DNA from: Eurosta solidaginis | Taxonomy: Eukaryota; Arthropoda; Insecta; Diptera; Tephritidae | NCBI RefSeq assembly: GCF_040869045.1 | Contig: NC_090321.1 | Span: forward strand, 138,561,689-138,625,688 | Length of the DNA stretch: 64,000 nucleotides | Reading direction: 5' to 3' | Part shown: positions 32,014 to 42,786 of the stretch, piece by piece | Layout: each line of letters begins with the position of its first letter | How positions within the stretch are numbered: position 1 is the stretch's first letter | Notes under the pieces: model-generated | Database searches by the model: none | Seen by the model: the letters and a program-made list of their open reading frames with translations, nothing else | What the model was told of the DNA's origin: nothing | Made by a program: the position numbers and the translations under genes

Positions 32014-34063
32014 CCCCCATGTGCAGCTATCTCTGGACAGTGGGCGTTCTCTATGAGAGTTGAGGTCAGTGCTTCAGGGACCCAAAGCTTACATTCGTTT
32101 TCCTCAAGTTCACTATCCTTTGAAAAAAATTTCTTAAAAACCATCCCATCCTCTACCTTCAAATCGGGAAGCCGCTCCTTATTGCTTTCGATTGTCTTAA
32201 TTAGTTCTAAATACCCTTCTGATTCAAACTCAGTGGTGTCTATGTTAGCTATTGGTGAGTTAGTTATTTCCTCTATACAGCGTGATAGAGTATCGGCGAC
32301 AATATTCTCCGAGCCTTTACGGTGCTCGATCTCAAAATCAAACGCTTGCAATTGTAGAGACCACCTAGCTAATCTGCCATTTAGATCTTTTAAAGACATC
32401 AACCATTTTAAACTGGCGTGGTCTGTCACCACTGTAAATGGCATCAGATCGATATAAGGCCGAAATTTCTTGACTGCCATTACTGCCGCAAGGCATTCCT
32501 TTTCTGTGGTGCTGTACTTTCGCTGACATTCATTGAATTTTTGGGAAAAATACGCGATTGGTTTTTCACCACCATCACATTCTTTCTGATATAAAACAGC
32601 ACCTAGACCATAATCAGATGCATCACACTGTACCCAAAATCGTTTGGAAAAATCCGGATGTTTCAGAACCGGAGCGCTTGTGAGGGCTCTCTTTAAAGCA
32701 TTGAATGCTTCCATTGCTTCGTCTGACATCTCAAATTTTCTTCCCTTTTTCAAAGAGTCGGTTAGCGGCGCTGCCATGGTGGCGAAATCTTTTATAAACC
32801 GCCTATACCATCCGGCAGTGCCTAGAAAACTACGGACTTCTTTGACTGTTTTGGGAACAGGGATATTTTGTATGGCCTTTATCTTTTCCGGGTCTGTTTT
32901 CAGCATCCCTCCTCCTACTATGAAGCCAAGATAAGGTAACTCCTTAAAACAAACCTTAGACTTGCTCAATCCAATTGTTAAATTTGCGTCTTTTAAGCAA
33001 GTGACGACTTCTTTTAAGATTCGCAAATGCGAGTCGAAATCTGGCGCGATGATTAATAAATCATCCAAATAAATGAAAACATTCGATTTCAACTTTTGTG
33101 GTATAACCCGGTCCATGAGTCGGCATAACCTTTGGGCAGCGTTACATAACCCGAATGGCATAGTGACGAATTGGTAGAGAGGACGACCGGGCACTGTAAA
33201 GGCGGTATATGGCTTGCTACTGTCGTCTAACTCAATTTGCCAGAAGGCAAATTTTAAGTCGACACTGCTTATAAAGTGGGTGTCGTCGATACGGCTAATG
33301 ATGCCCTCGATATTTTGTAAGGGGTACGCATCCTTCACGGTTACGGCGTTTAGTTTACGCGCATCCAAGCAAAAACGATTCTTGCCCGGTTTGCGCACAA
33401 CTGTCGTTCTGTTACTCCAAGGGCTGTCACTTTCTTCTATCACTCCCAACTCTAACATTTTGTCCACCTCCTCATACACAATTGCCTGCATTGCCGGTGA
33501 CAGAGGATAATGTCGCTCTTTTACGGGTACCGCTTCATCAACCAGCTTAATTGTATGTTTCTCTAAATTGGTACGTCCTAATCCGTGTTTCTCAAAAGTT
33601 CGGAAACCGCTAACAACTTCTTTTAAGCGCTGTTTCTGTTCCGCTGTTAGGCTATGTAAAACGCGCCGTTCATTTTTGTCTTCCTCTGACACCATTTCCT
33701 GTTCTAATTTATTTAAATCAATTTCGTCTACAGCCACCACATCCGGCGCTAACTGAAAAGTACGCCAAAAATCTATTCCTAGGTAGATATTTTGCTCTAG
33801 GTACGGGCATAAAAAGAATGTAACTTTTTGTTCTAATTGGTTAAATTTTACAAAAGTAGTAATTTTTCCTAAAACGTTGTGCCTCCGGCCGCCAGCTGTT
33901 TTGACGGAGGACACATATCTTTCTATCGGCACACCTATTTTGTCAACGAATTCCCTACACCCTCTTCCCAAAATACTGACTGATGCGCCAGTGTCCAGCA
34001 AGCCTCGTGTTTGAACGCCCATGATTTCTATATCCGCGTAGACACGCGGATCTGACTTGCTTA
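32010..34063 (-). CDS. Gypsy-2 pol: protease, reverse transcriptase, RNase H
   Basis: The aspartic protease block GLLDTGASVS lies near the first ATG (34022). RT follows with RFCLDARKLNAVT, SSVDLKFAFWQI, FVTMPFGLCNAAQ and catalytic FIYLDDLLI near codon 316 counted from 34022. RNase H has DASDYGLGAVL near 466, FNECQRKYSTTEKE, VVTDHASLKWL and DTLSRC. All catalytic residues appear present. The frame is open upstream of the ATG, and the preceding linker frame stops at TAA 34061-34063 directly after a run of six A. The protein was therefore probably once continuous with the linker. It ends in the integrase zinc finger at 32010. Confidence 0.92.
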
Positions 34064-34404
34064 TTTTTTGATGGAGGCCAATACTTTTTGTCGTAGAAGT
34101 TTTCGTTGACGAAATCGTTGCCTTGCTTTTTGTATTCTCCGTGAAACTCCTCTGCGACCCATCACTATGCTTTCTGCGAAGATTCTTTCTCGCTTTTCGA
34201 GGTACTTTCTATATCTCTCCTCATATGATGGTGTGCTCTCCCTTGCGGCCTTTGGTGGACTTCTAGTTTTCGTGTTATTTTTAAAAATGCAAATTTCCTT
34301 GTTGTATGTATTTTCGTCGTCTGTTGATGTGTTGGTCGACGCATCTACTTTGCCGAGGTTTGTGTGGCACGCGATTCCCCCGTCACAATCGCGCTCCGGG
34401 ATCC
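34061..34404 (-). CDS. Gypsy-2 gag-pol linker (-1 frame), basic
   Basis: An open stretch in the -1 frame relative to gag. It begins at the GGGAAAC site inside gag and ends at TAA 34061-34063. Its C-terminal half is strongly basic and conserved in Gypsy-3: here KYLEKRERIFAESIVMGRR, there KYLETRERIFAESIIMGRR. The nucleotide differences fall mainly at third codon positions, which argues for selection on this protein frame. It has no start codon of its own in a useful place and is most simply the N-terminal part of Pol, made by ribosomal frameshifting. Function unknown; it may be a nucleic-acid-binding spacer. Confidence 0.7.
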
Positions 34405-36069
34405 GTTTCCCGCTTTGTTACATAAGGGGCATTTCGGGGTTATCACGTCCAACTTCCCGCATTTGTAGCAAAAGATTCGCCGTTGGAGCGACATACACTC
34501 TGTGAAAAAGTGGCCATCTGCCCCGCAGTTCCAACATGATACGTTTCTTTGGCTTATTGCCTGTTTTGGCACAGACTGCTGACGTATCTCCTCCACGGCG
34601 ACTTGACCCTCATCACCGGAAGTGAACGCCTCTTGGTATTCGAACTCGCAGATCTCCTCGATTTGTGGACGTGGCATATAGTTATCGGCATGCGGCCGTT
34701 CGCGACGCGGGAAACATCTTTCGGCTTCTTTACAATCCATTCTCAACTGGTCCAATGAATATGTTGACATAGGGTATACCAACTTGGCCAAAGATTCGCA
34801 CAAGTTATCTTTTACTAAGCGCACAATTTCATATTCCGGAATTGGATTCCGCAGTCGCGAACGAAGCGTGCCAACAACATGGAAGTAGGCATCTATGCTC
34901 TCACCCGCCCTTTGCTTTCTCTCGGTTAACTCCCTTAAAATTTCAAAGTCTGTTTGTGGAGAGGCGAACTGACGTCTAAGAGCCATCTGCAAACTTGGCC
35001 AGTCGACTCTACCATGAGACCGGATATATAGCCAATACCACTCGCGGGTTTCGCCACTCAACAACTTGTGAAAATCGCGTATTATATCTGCCCATGAGCA
35101 CCCGTACTGTTCCCTCAGGTACTCCAAACGAAAAAGGAATTCTTCAACCGACATTGCATCGCGATGTCCTTGGTAGTTAATCCCCCACTTTTCGACTTTG
35201 AGGTCTGATCCGCCATATTCCCTACTCTCTCGCTCCGATTGTCCACGATACCTTCCCGAGATAGCTGCGGGTATGCCTCTATCTGCACTTGGGGTTTGAC
35301 GAATTGGTGGCTGATCGTTACGCGGCGGACATGCATATGTTGCTGTATGGGGTAGGTTCACATTATTGTGTCTACTCATGGCAAAGCAGTGGGAATTTTC
35401 GTTAATTGTTAAATCGTTTTTAGAGCGCCTGGATTCGAGAGATTCAAGGCTGGAGTTGTGCCTTCTTCTTTTATTACGATTGCGCGACCTACTGTTATTG
35501 TTGTTACCCCCCGAAAACTCTAACCCCTCGCGCACCCCTCGACCCGTTGCGCCTACTTCCGGTAAGGTATCGCGGATTTCTTTTAAGATGGCATTTTTGG
35601 CTTCGGCCATCATCTCCCTTACCATGGGCACTATGTCGTTGCGCAGATCGTATGGTTTGTCTTTAGCTTGCCGGTTGGCATCACTATTATTAGATGCAAT
35701 GGGTTTTGGAAAGGCTAAGGTAGATGGTGGGGCTGTCAAAGACTGTGTAGATTGGGATTCTTTCGGGGGCTTTGGAATGGCACCCGTGTTGCTAGCTGGC
35801 TCTGCTGGTATAGTACTAGAATTTTCTTTTCTCATTTCCCCGCCCGATGCGCCCGCAGCTGCTGGGTTACCCCCTCCTATCCGACCCGAAAGATCAATAA
35901 AAGCAGGGTCGTTTTCGCTTGGATGCTTCGAGTAGGACACATTCACCGGAACCATGGTTTCTTGCCTGTTTCTAAAACGCGTATTATATGGGCTCGATCT
36001 ACGGTTCGCACACTTTGTTCCTTTTAGGGACCCAATTTTGTTGTATATATATTTTTGGTTTGTTTTCAA
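34345..36069 (-). CDS. Gypsy-2 gag
   Basis: Structural protein of 574 residues. The frame starts at 36069, but an ATG at 35955 in a good context (AAACCATGG) lies just before FIDLSGRIGGG. That block aligns with FIDLSDRFGGR near the start of the Gypsy-3 frame, so the later start is possible. The N-terminal half is low-complexity. A capsid-like region follows (DLKVEKWGINYQGHRDAM, FHKLLSGETREWYWLYIRSH, DFEILRELTERKQ). The C-terminus has a CCHC knuckle (CWNCGADGHFFTEC) and a second Cys cluster (CYKCG ... CPLC). The end overlaps the linker, with the slippery site at 34405-34411. Confidence 0.92.
   Translation of the reverse strand: MKTNQKYIYNKIGSLKGTKCANRRSSPYNTRFRNRQETMVPVNVSYSKHPSENDPAFIDLSGRIGGGNPAAAGASGGEMRKENSSTIPAEPASNTGAIPKPPKESQSTQSLTAPPSTLAFPKPIASNNSDANRQAKDKPYDLRNDIVPMVREMMAEAKNAILKEIRDTLPEVGATGRGVREGLEFSGGNNNNSRSRNRNKRRRHNSSLESLESRRSKNDLTINENSHCFAMSRHNNVNLPHTATYACPPRNDQPPIRQTPSADRGIPAAISGRYRGQSERESREYGGSDLKVEKWGINYQGHRDAMSVEEFLFRLEYLREQYGCSWADIIRDFHKLLSGETREWYWLYIRSHGRVDWPSLQMALRRQFASPQTDFEILRELTERKQRAGESIDAYFHVVGTLRSRLRNPIPEYEIVRLVKDNLCESLAKLVYPMSTYSLDQLRMDCKEAERCFPRRERPHADNYMPRPQIEEICEFEYQEAFTSGDEGQVAVEEIRQQSVPKQAISQRNVSCWNCGADGHFFTECMSLQRRIFCYKCGKLDVITPKCPLCNKAGNGSRSAIVTGESRATQTSAK
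34370..34411 (-). promoter_or_regulatory. Programmed -1 frameshift signal at the gag end (predicted)
   Basis: On the minus strand, G GGA AAC (34411-34405) is exactly in the gag frame as the heptamer X XXY YYZ. After an 11-nt spacer, a 7-bp stem CGCGATT/AATCGCG with a 10-nt loop follows (34393-34370). The -1 frame is open from here into the linker. The same heptamer, spacer length, stem and loop occur at 44288-44329 in the related Gypsy-3. Confidence 0.75.
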
Positions 36070-37105
36070 AATGTCAGAATGTAAAAAAAAAAATTTTTTT
36101 TTTTTTGTATAATTTAATTAAATTCAGTATATAATTGTGGGGAGGTTCAGATTACCTTTCAGGCAGGCAAAAAAAAATTTGTACTGGTTAGGAATCGTTG
36201 GAGCAACTGTAAACGTTCCTGTGGTGAGGTGAGAATATATCTATGAAAAATAAAAAAAATAAAAAAAAATCTGACTAATTATGTCTAACAACTTATGCTA
36301 CACACGCATTGCATAGAGGCTTTCTTGTGGCCATAAGTGCTATATTTTCAATAAGAAGCGTCTTATACGAATGTACTATAAGGACTTCTATTCATGGTAA
36401 ATCAAAAAAAAAAATTTTCTTTTGTGTTGAAAAAAAAATCGAAATAGGTTTTAAAAACAATATAAATATTTATGTATGATGCTTATAGCCTCGCATAACT
36501 TGTTTGGCTATGCCATCCTCAGATTACTGATAGATACTGTCCCTATGATTACAAACTCTACCATCGGTGCAATTGATTTTGGATCTAACACCATGGACAA
36601 GTCACCGGATAGGGGAGATGGTTACATAAGGACAGCTCCGTAACTGGTATTAAAAAAAATAAAAAAAATTTAGTTAGTTGAAAATTAAAAATTATTCAGA
36701 TGCTTATAGCTTACCATAAATTGTTTAGCTATGTCATCTTATGGGCTATTGATGGGATCTGTCCGTATGGTCCCAACCTCCACTATCGGTGCAATTAACT
36801 TTTTGGATCTAACACCATAGACAAGGCACCGAATAGGAAAGATGGTCACATAAAGACAGAACCGTTTGGTTTAATGACTGCAACTATTGGACATTAGCTT
36901 TGGGTTGAAATATAATTTGTACAAAAAAATGAGCTTTGAACACTATTTCGCTGACTAGATCTCGGTAATCAGATTTACATTTTAACTCATGCGTGAGCGC
37001 CAATTTCAACCCGCGCTAATGTCATCACTAAAAGAAAAACTTTTTGTTCGGGCGCCATATTAATAGAATATGGCGGCCCCTCTATATGTTTTAGTTTGGG
37101 CGCCA
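36070..37105 (-). other. Gypsy-2 leader
   Basis: About 1 kb between the primer site and gag, with no gene. It contains a tandem duplication with units starting at 36478 and 36699 (period 221), both holding GATGCTTATAGC and CGGTGCAATT. Gypsy-3 has one related unit at about 42300-42440. Poly-A/T runs are frequent. A structured, duplicated leader is where an RNA packaging signal would be expected, but this is not shown. Confidence 0.7.
37094..37105 (-). promoter_or_regulatory. Gypsy-2 primer-binding site
   Basis: TGGCGCCCAAAC, 14 nt after the 5' LTR end, in the same position as TGGCGCCC in Gypsy-3 (42019) and in the dimer (47505). A second, better match to the lysine-tRNA type, TGGCGCCCGAACA, lies at 37057-37045. 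Confidence 0.75.
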
Positions 37106-37119
37106 TTATTAATTATGAT

Positions 37120-39904
37120 TGTCACGTACACGTACATTTGTGGATCCGCCCCTTTGCGCAATCAAGGTGGAATTGCCCCAGCTAGCTCAGTACATGGAGT
37201 CGCGGTTCTGAACCCTTTTTCCACCTTGATGCGGGGCGGAGGTCACAATCACATTAATCATTTCCTCTCCCACCTCACCCCGCAAGAAGCCCACCCTTCC
37301 TTGGACCGCTCGCTTCGCATCGCTCTGCAGGTCCCCTTATCTTACCTTTGCTCCATTCCGTTCCAAACCTCGTACCCTTTGTTCATCTTCCCCCTCCCCA
37401 CCTTATTAATTTAGAACGCCATCTTAAATTTCTTTTTCACTTCAATATAACATTTTTAATTAGATAAAATATAGCTAAATACATGCATCTACTGCTTACT
37501 CAAAATTGCAATAAAAATTGGCTTACGACAGACGATTTGAACAATAAAAAAAAGTTTACTTTATGATGGACTCAACCACACATGATTATTTCAAACAAAA
37601 TTTTCTTACATACATATATCAGTAAAATATGGAATTTCTGGGAAATTTTTACTTTGCCTTATTCGGCTTACATGAAATCATTTTTTAAATTTATTAATTA
37701 TTATTAATTCCGCAAATTACTTCGGGACTTCCCGCCAACGCTACCAAAAACCAAACATTAGAACCGCTCAATATGAGCACAAAATTTTATATGCCCTACC
37801 AGGGTCCTATCCTACCTAAAAGAGCTCTCTTTGGTGGTCAAGGGACTCCTAGGGGCTGGGCTTTCTCGCCGCTATTTACAAAAAAAACGGTATATTTGAA
37901 TAAACGTTTGGGTTGACGCGTGGACGTCCGCCACGAATTAATATTCAAAAATTTAATATTTTGAAAATATAATCAAATACAAATCTTATAACTGAACGAA
38001 ATATACATAAAACATATAAATGTACATATAATCAAATGAGGTTCCAAATGTAGTTTGTCCGCTGGGTTTCCGGCACGCAATAGTTTTATGGCAATGTTTC
38101 TTGAACGAATTATGGGTGAAAATTATAGCATGGTTTGGTGAATACTAGTGTGTCGGCTTGAAGAATTTCCCTGCGCTCGCCAGAGCTTTCGTTATGGGGG
38201 AAGGTATCCCAGCTAGCGGAACAAAAAGGTACAATTTACCATAAGGTACAATGGTGTGCCTGAGCGCCAAGTTGGCATTCACGCCTCATAGATTAGGTAG
38301 ATTACATTGCTATAAAAGCATATATATGTATGAATGCGACATGGAAATTTAAACCGAGAAATAATAAAACAAAAAAAATAAGGAAAACATTTTATAAAAA
38401 AACAGGAAGAGAATCGAAATTTACTTTGCATAGAAATCTGCACCTGTACACGCAATGCGCTGGGTCAGAATTTTTAGCAAAATTTGTTGACACAAATTTG
38501 GAAACTGGGTTGGCGTGAATCACCAAAGAGGCGCAAAGCCAAAAACAAAAAGTTGCATAGGGCCTAAACAAAGGGTTTTGGATCTTGATCGACTTACCAC
38601 TTTCGCTCCGATGACTTATCACCATTTAACTTTAGATTTTGGTCTCCCCTCGATTTGCTCGTTGTCCTGAGCTTAAATTTGCCAATGGTATTAATGATTT
38701 TAATTTCGACTTGTACGACCGATTATTGTAGATTTATGGGCATCCTGCCCCACAGCACATACAGATTTTGAACACTACGGATTTGGTCCTTACTGGACTT
38801 TGCGCGCACAGGGAAAACAGTTTTATTTACCGTTCACGGACTATCACCACAAAAAAAATTCACCGCGCACTCACGACGTGCATATGCCCACAGTTAAAAT
38901 CTTTCTTTTCTTCTGCCACAGTTATGCCCTATATATATACCAGCAGAAACAAACCGCAACGCCGGTTCTACATACCGTTTCCTATTGTCCTCATTTCCAA
39001 TCTTAATAGCACTTTCTTTACTCTATATCCATCCTTTTCCTGGATTGATCCTATTTTCCTTCATCATCCCTTTCGCTGCGGTCCGGCAACCCTCACTGAA
39101 AAGCTTTTACAAATTTCTCCATATTGGGAATTTTGCTATTATCTTTAATTTGACGTTTCTCGTTTGTTTACCTTTTTGCATCGTGAGTGCGAGTTAAAGT
39201 CCGCGACCAAAAAAAATAAATTTCGCGTTTAAATTAAATAATTTCAGTGCGCGCGTGTTATTTTTAAGAAAGAAGAGCAACGCGGCTCTTCAGTGCCAAA
39301 TAAATAGTTTAGGTTGCGGTGCCTGAAGTGGCTGAGGAAAGAACAATTACTCCTTATGGTCCCCAGGCGCCCGGGCTTGGAATATAAAAAAAAAACTACA
39401 AGTTTGGAGCATTGGTGGACTGCTAATAGAGTCCAACAGTTACCGGAAGCCTCAGGAATGATGATAAGAGGTAATAAATGTGAAAATTTTAATTAAGAAT
39501 ATTTATAGTGAAGGTGGGCAATTTGCATTTGGTTGTTGTACTTTTGAGTGTTTGATTACCTAACAGAAAAAAATGTGCACTTATATAAGTGATTTCGCTA
39601 TTTATGCCCAAACTAATTTAAATTAATTTCTTGTTCTTTTTGCTTTTTTCCAGTGCGGAAACTAGGAGGCTTAGGAGGCGAGGTGTTGGGACCCTGGAAT
39701 GTTGAGTTTACGGGAAGTATACATACATAAATTACACGCTGCTTATAAGAACTTTTTACTTTAGGGTACTTTTCTTTTGTCTTTTTCAGGTGAATTTCGG
39801 TGACACTCTTGAGAGCGGCCTCCGGCTTTATGCCCTTTTATACCATCTAATATCCCTCGAGCGGGACAAGGTACGCCCAACGCGGGGAACACCCGCCCCT
39901 GACA
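37120..39904 (-). repeat. Gypsy-2 5' LTR (right)
   Basis: 2785 bp, the partner of 27830-30614. Differences seen by eye include single bases near 37260, 37287, 37373, 37394, 37793, 37994, 38261, 39506, 39561-39566 and 39894. TATA-like run at 38931-38940 on the minus strand. Confidence 0.92.
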
Positions 39905-39908
39905 AATT
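39905..39908. repeat. Gypsy-2 target-site duplication, right copy
   Basis: AATT, paired with 27826-27829. Confidence 0.9.
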
Positions 39909-40173
39909 ACACGAAAAAATAAAAACATTCACTACGAGATTAATCCGCGCACGCATAAACATTTCAATAAACACGAAATGTCAGACTAGGGTTATTGACA
40001 AAATATCCATATGGGGAAATTATAAAAAGCTCATCTTTCAAGGGTTGCCAGATGAGCGGTAAGGGTGTGGGGAAAATCGGAAAATGATGGATATAGGGTG
40101 GAAATGGGTGCGGTTGATTTAAGGAGGATGAGATAAAACGGCACATGAAAACGGTGTTCCTTATGAACACAAT

Positions 40174-40182
40174 CTATATAAG
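40174..40182 (+). promoter_or_regulatory. LTR TATA box (Gypsy-3, 5' LTR)
   Basis: CTATATAAG followed by AAGGGATAACTGTAG. The same block is conserved at 45478 in the other LTR and, more diverged, in Gypsy-2. It would place transcription start near 40205. Confidence 0.6.
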
Positions 40183-42005
40183 AAGGGATAACTGTAGAGA
40201 AAGTGTAAAGTGAAGAAGAAGAGTTGAAAAGTAAAGTGGTGTTTTTTTTATTCAAATAAAACAAAAATAAAAAGGCAAAAAGAAGATTCTATAGTTTTTT
40301 TTTTACGTGCATATAGGGACTTTCGCGCCATTTGGGTTCGCGCAACCTCCACTTCGACTTCGGTCACGAATCTTCTCCAGAAATCCGGACCATGCATAAT
40401 GCGTATGCAGGCCCGGAGTTCGGTGAGTGTAAATCCCCACTACAAAATTTTGAAATTTCTATGAAATAATCTAATTTTTTTTTGTAAGATTCTGTTTTTT
40501 TTTTGGATTAATTTCATTTTATATCCACCCTAATGTCTCATTCTAGACTTAACAAGGATATATGTAATGCTTGAGAGGCGTGAACGCCAAATTGGCGTGA
40601 AATCCTCAAATCAATTTAAATTCGCGCTAATAAAACTCCTTCATTCCTCCGGTAGAAGCATCACCACTAATGCCCAAAGGCTTCTGTATGGCGCCAGTGA
40701 TATGCCGTTTACATAAATTTTGTATCACCATCTTACCATAATTGCCGTTCTATAAAGGATTTTCTTTACAAATATAATGATCAAAGACAGCAATCAGGAG
40801 TGTTGAGTGCATCAAAAGTCACCTTTCACAGAAAACGGGGAAAATTAAAACAACCGAAAGGTCGCAACGTTAATATACGTATGAGGATAGGCTAATTTTA
40901 GTTTTTTTTTGTGCCCAAATCAAACTTTGTGTAAAGTCGAATAAAATCAAGGTATAATGTGGAAAGTGCTGTTCAATGACCAAAAAGGGGCCAAATAGTT
41001 CAGTTTAAATATGTATTAGTTGTTGTTTTTTTTTTTTGTAATAGCTGGAAAAAACCAGCTCACACCAATTTCCCATAACCGCCATAATAGAGCTCTGTTA
41101 GGTAGGCATTAGGGTATTGTATTGTGTCTTGGTCGAATTTCGCTCCTATTGAGCATATAAATGTTTGGCCTAGCTTTGGTGGCAGAAAGGCCTAAGAAAA
41201 TATTTTATAGTTTTTTTTGGTGTTCAGTAACCGAGGATTTTTTTATATGGCATAATGCTAATTTATTTGTCAAAATGTATAATACATGAATATGTTCTTT
41301 TGTCGGAATATCCAATTATTTATATGGGATTTATGTAAACCTTTTATATAAAATTTTCGTTTGTGAATTTTGATATATGTATAAGTTTTTTTTTACTTTA
41401 CGAAACTTTGTTTTTATTGAGAGAAACGCTTTCATGCCTAAATATGAAGCTTGTACATAATGTATTTACATATAATCGTTTTGGGTTGTAAATCATATCT
41501 TTCGAACATTTTTTGTTATTCTTTTGTATAAAAGATCTGTTGGTCAAAAATTCGTAAAAATTCTGTTCTTACATACATATAGTCTCGTATAAGAATAAGT
41601 TTAAAAATTTGAATCTTTTCATAGAACGTGTTTTTTTTTTTTAATTCTTGTATAGGATTAAGATATTTTAATAAAATAACGTAACAGTGAATTGAAAAGA
41701 AAAGGACGATGGTCTGCTAAGTCTAATCGGTTGGGGAGGGGAAGATGACGCTAGGGTAAGTAAATAGGGTCATTTGGAGCAGAGGAAAAGGGGACTCGCT
41801 GCCCGGCGAAACAAATCGAGCGGTCCAAGGTAGGGTGGGCTTCGTGCGAGGGGCGTGTATGGAGGTGAAAATAATGATGATTGTGACATCCGCCCCGCAT
41901 CAAGTTGGACAAGGGTTAAGGGCCCCGACCTCTCGCCCTGAGCTAGCTGGGGGACATTCCACCTTGATTGCGCAAAGGGGCGGATTGACCCTGGTGTACG
42001 TGACA

Positions 42006-42786
42006 ATTATTATTAATATGGCGCCCATTCAAAAGCATACAGAGGGGCCGCTATATTTATTATAGCGTCCAAACACAGGATATTTGTTTAACTACCATAT
42101 ACATATGGTGATCAAATAAAATGAAATCGTAAGGATTTAACAGCAGCGCCTAAGATTGAAATTAGCGTCCACCAATGAGCAAAATGTGAATTCGAATATA
42201 ACATCTAATTCGACACTAATTTTTAATACTCATTTATCAAATACAAATACATTTCAATCGTTAATATATACATATACATTGTAGTGTATACAATCATCAA
42301 ATTAAACGGGTCTGGCCGTATGCGACCAACACCCTGTCACGGTGACTTATCAATGGTGTTTGATCCGAGAATTTAATTGCACCGAGACAGGAGTTGGAAG
42401 CTGACGGCGGAACCTAGCAATAGCCCATAGATGACATAGCTGCATTAGGGTGGGCGGCTATTTGCCCCTTTTCTTATTTCTAAAATTTTTTTTTCTTTTT
42501 GATTCATTACAATAAAATCAATCTTTTTTTTAGATTCGGTATAAATGGAAGTCCTTATTAAGTGTTTTTTTTTGTTAATAAGTTGCTCCAAAACTTTGGA
42601 ATTTATATAGTATGACCTCAAGCGGGTTATTACGTAAAGCTTGTGTTGCATAAAGTATACAAATTTTGAAACATGTCCATATATTTATTTTTTTCTTGAA
42701 ATACTGAAGTGCATACACCCTCGTAGGAACGAAAGAGTTTGCTCCAATGAACCCTAACATCAAAAATTTTTTGTTGATAGGCCTGA
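42006..42786 (+). other. Gypsy-3 primer site and leader
   Basis: TGGCGCCC at 42019-42026, 13 nt after the LTR, followed by about 760 bp of leader. The leader is repeated at 47492-47572 plus 51200-51797. It includes a block (about 42300-42440, CGGGTCTGGCCGTATGCG onward) related to the duplicated unit of the Gypsy-2 leader. No gene. Confidence 0.75.

Larger units (their letters stand above)
27830..39904 (-). mobile_element. Gypsy-2: complete Ty3/gypsy element with 2.8-kb LTRs
   Basis: 12,075 bp, minus strand, AATT duplication on both sides, LTRs of 2785 bp each beginning TGTCA and ending TGACA. Internal order (minus strand): primer-binding site at 37105, leader with a 221-bp duplication, gag, linker, protease-RT-RNase H, integrase, AT-rich repeat, 3' LTR. 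No env. About a dozen differences are visible between the LTRs, so it is young. LTRs over 2 kb and a lysine-tRNA type primer site recall the Osvaldo/Ulysses group of Drosophila; that placement is from memory. It sits antiparallel inside the 5' LTR of a related element. Confidence 0.93.
39905..42005 (+). repeat. Gypsy-3 5' LTR, second part
   Basis: Continuation of the LTR begun at 27311, ending GTGACA at 42005. It matches 45209-47491 closely, except for two blocks present only there (around 45505-45640 and 45690-45800). A probable promoter TATA, CTATATAAG, lies at 40174-40182, and a splice-donor-like CG/GTGAGTG at 40423. Long T and A runs; no gene. Confidence 0.88.

Noticed and set aside
35366..35935. 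189-residue Leu-rich frame on the plus strand
   Set aside because: Antisense of the Gypsy-2 gag N-terminal region.
37120..39904. Segmental duplication of 27830-30614
   Set aside because: Equal lengths, TGTCA/TGACA ends, AATT duplication, primer site and a gag-pol between the copies show that they are LTRs.
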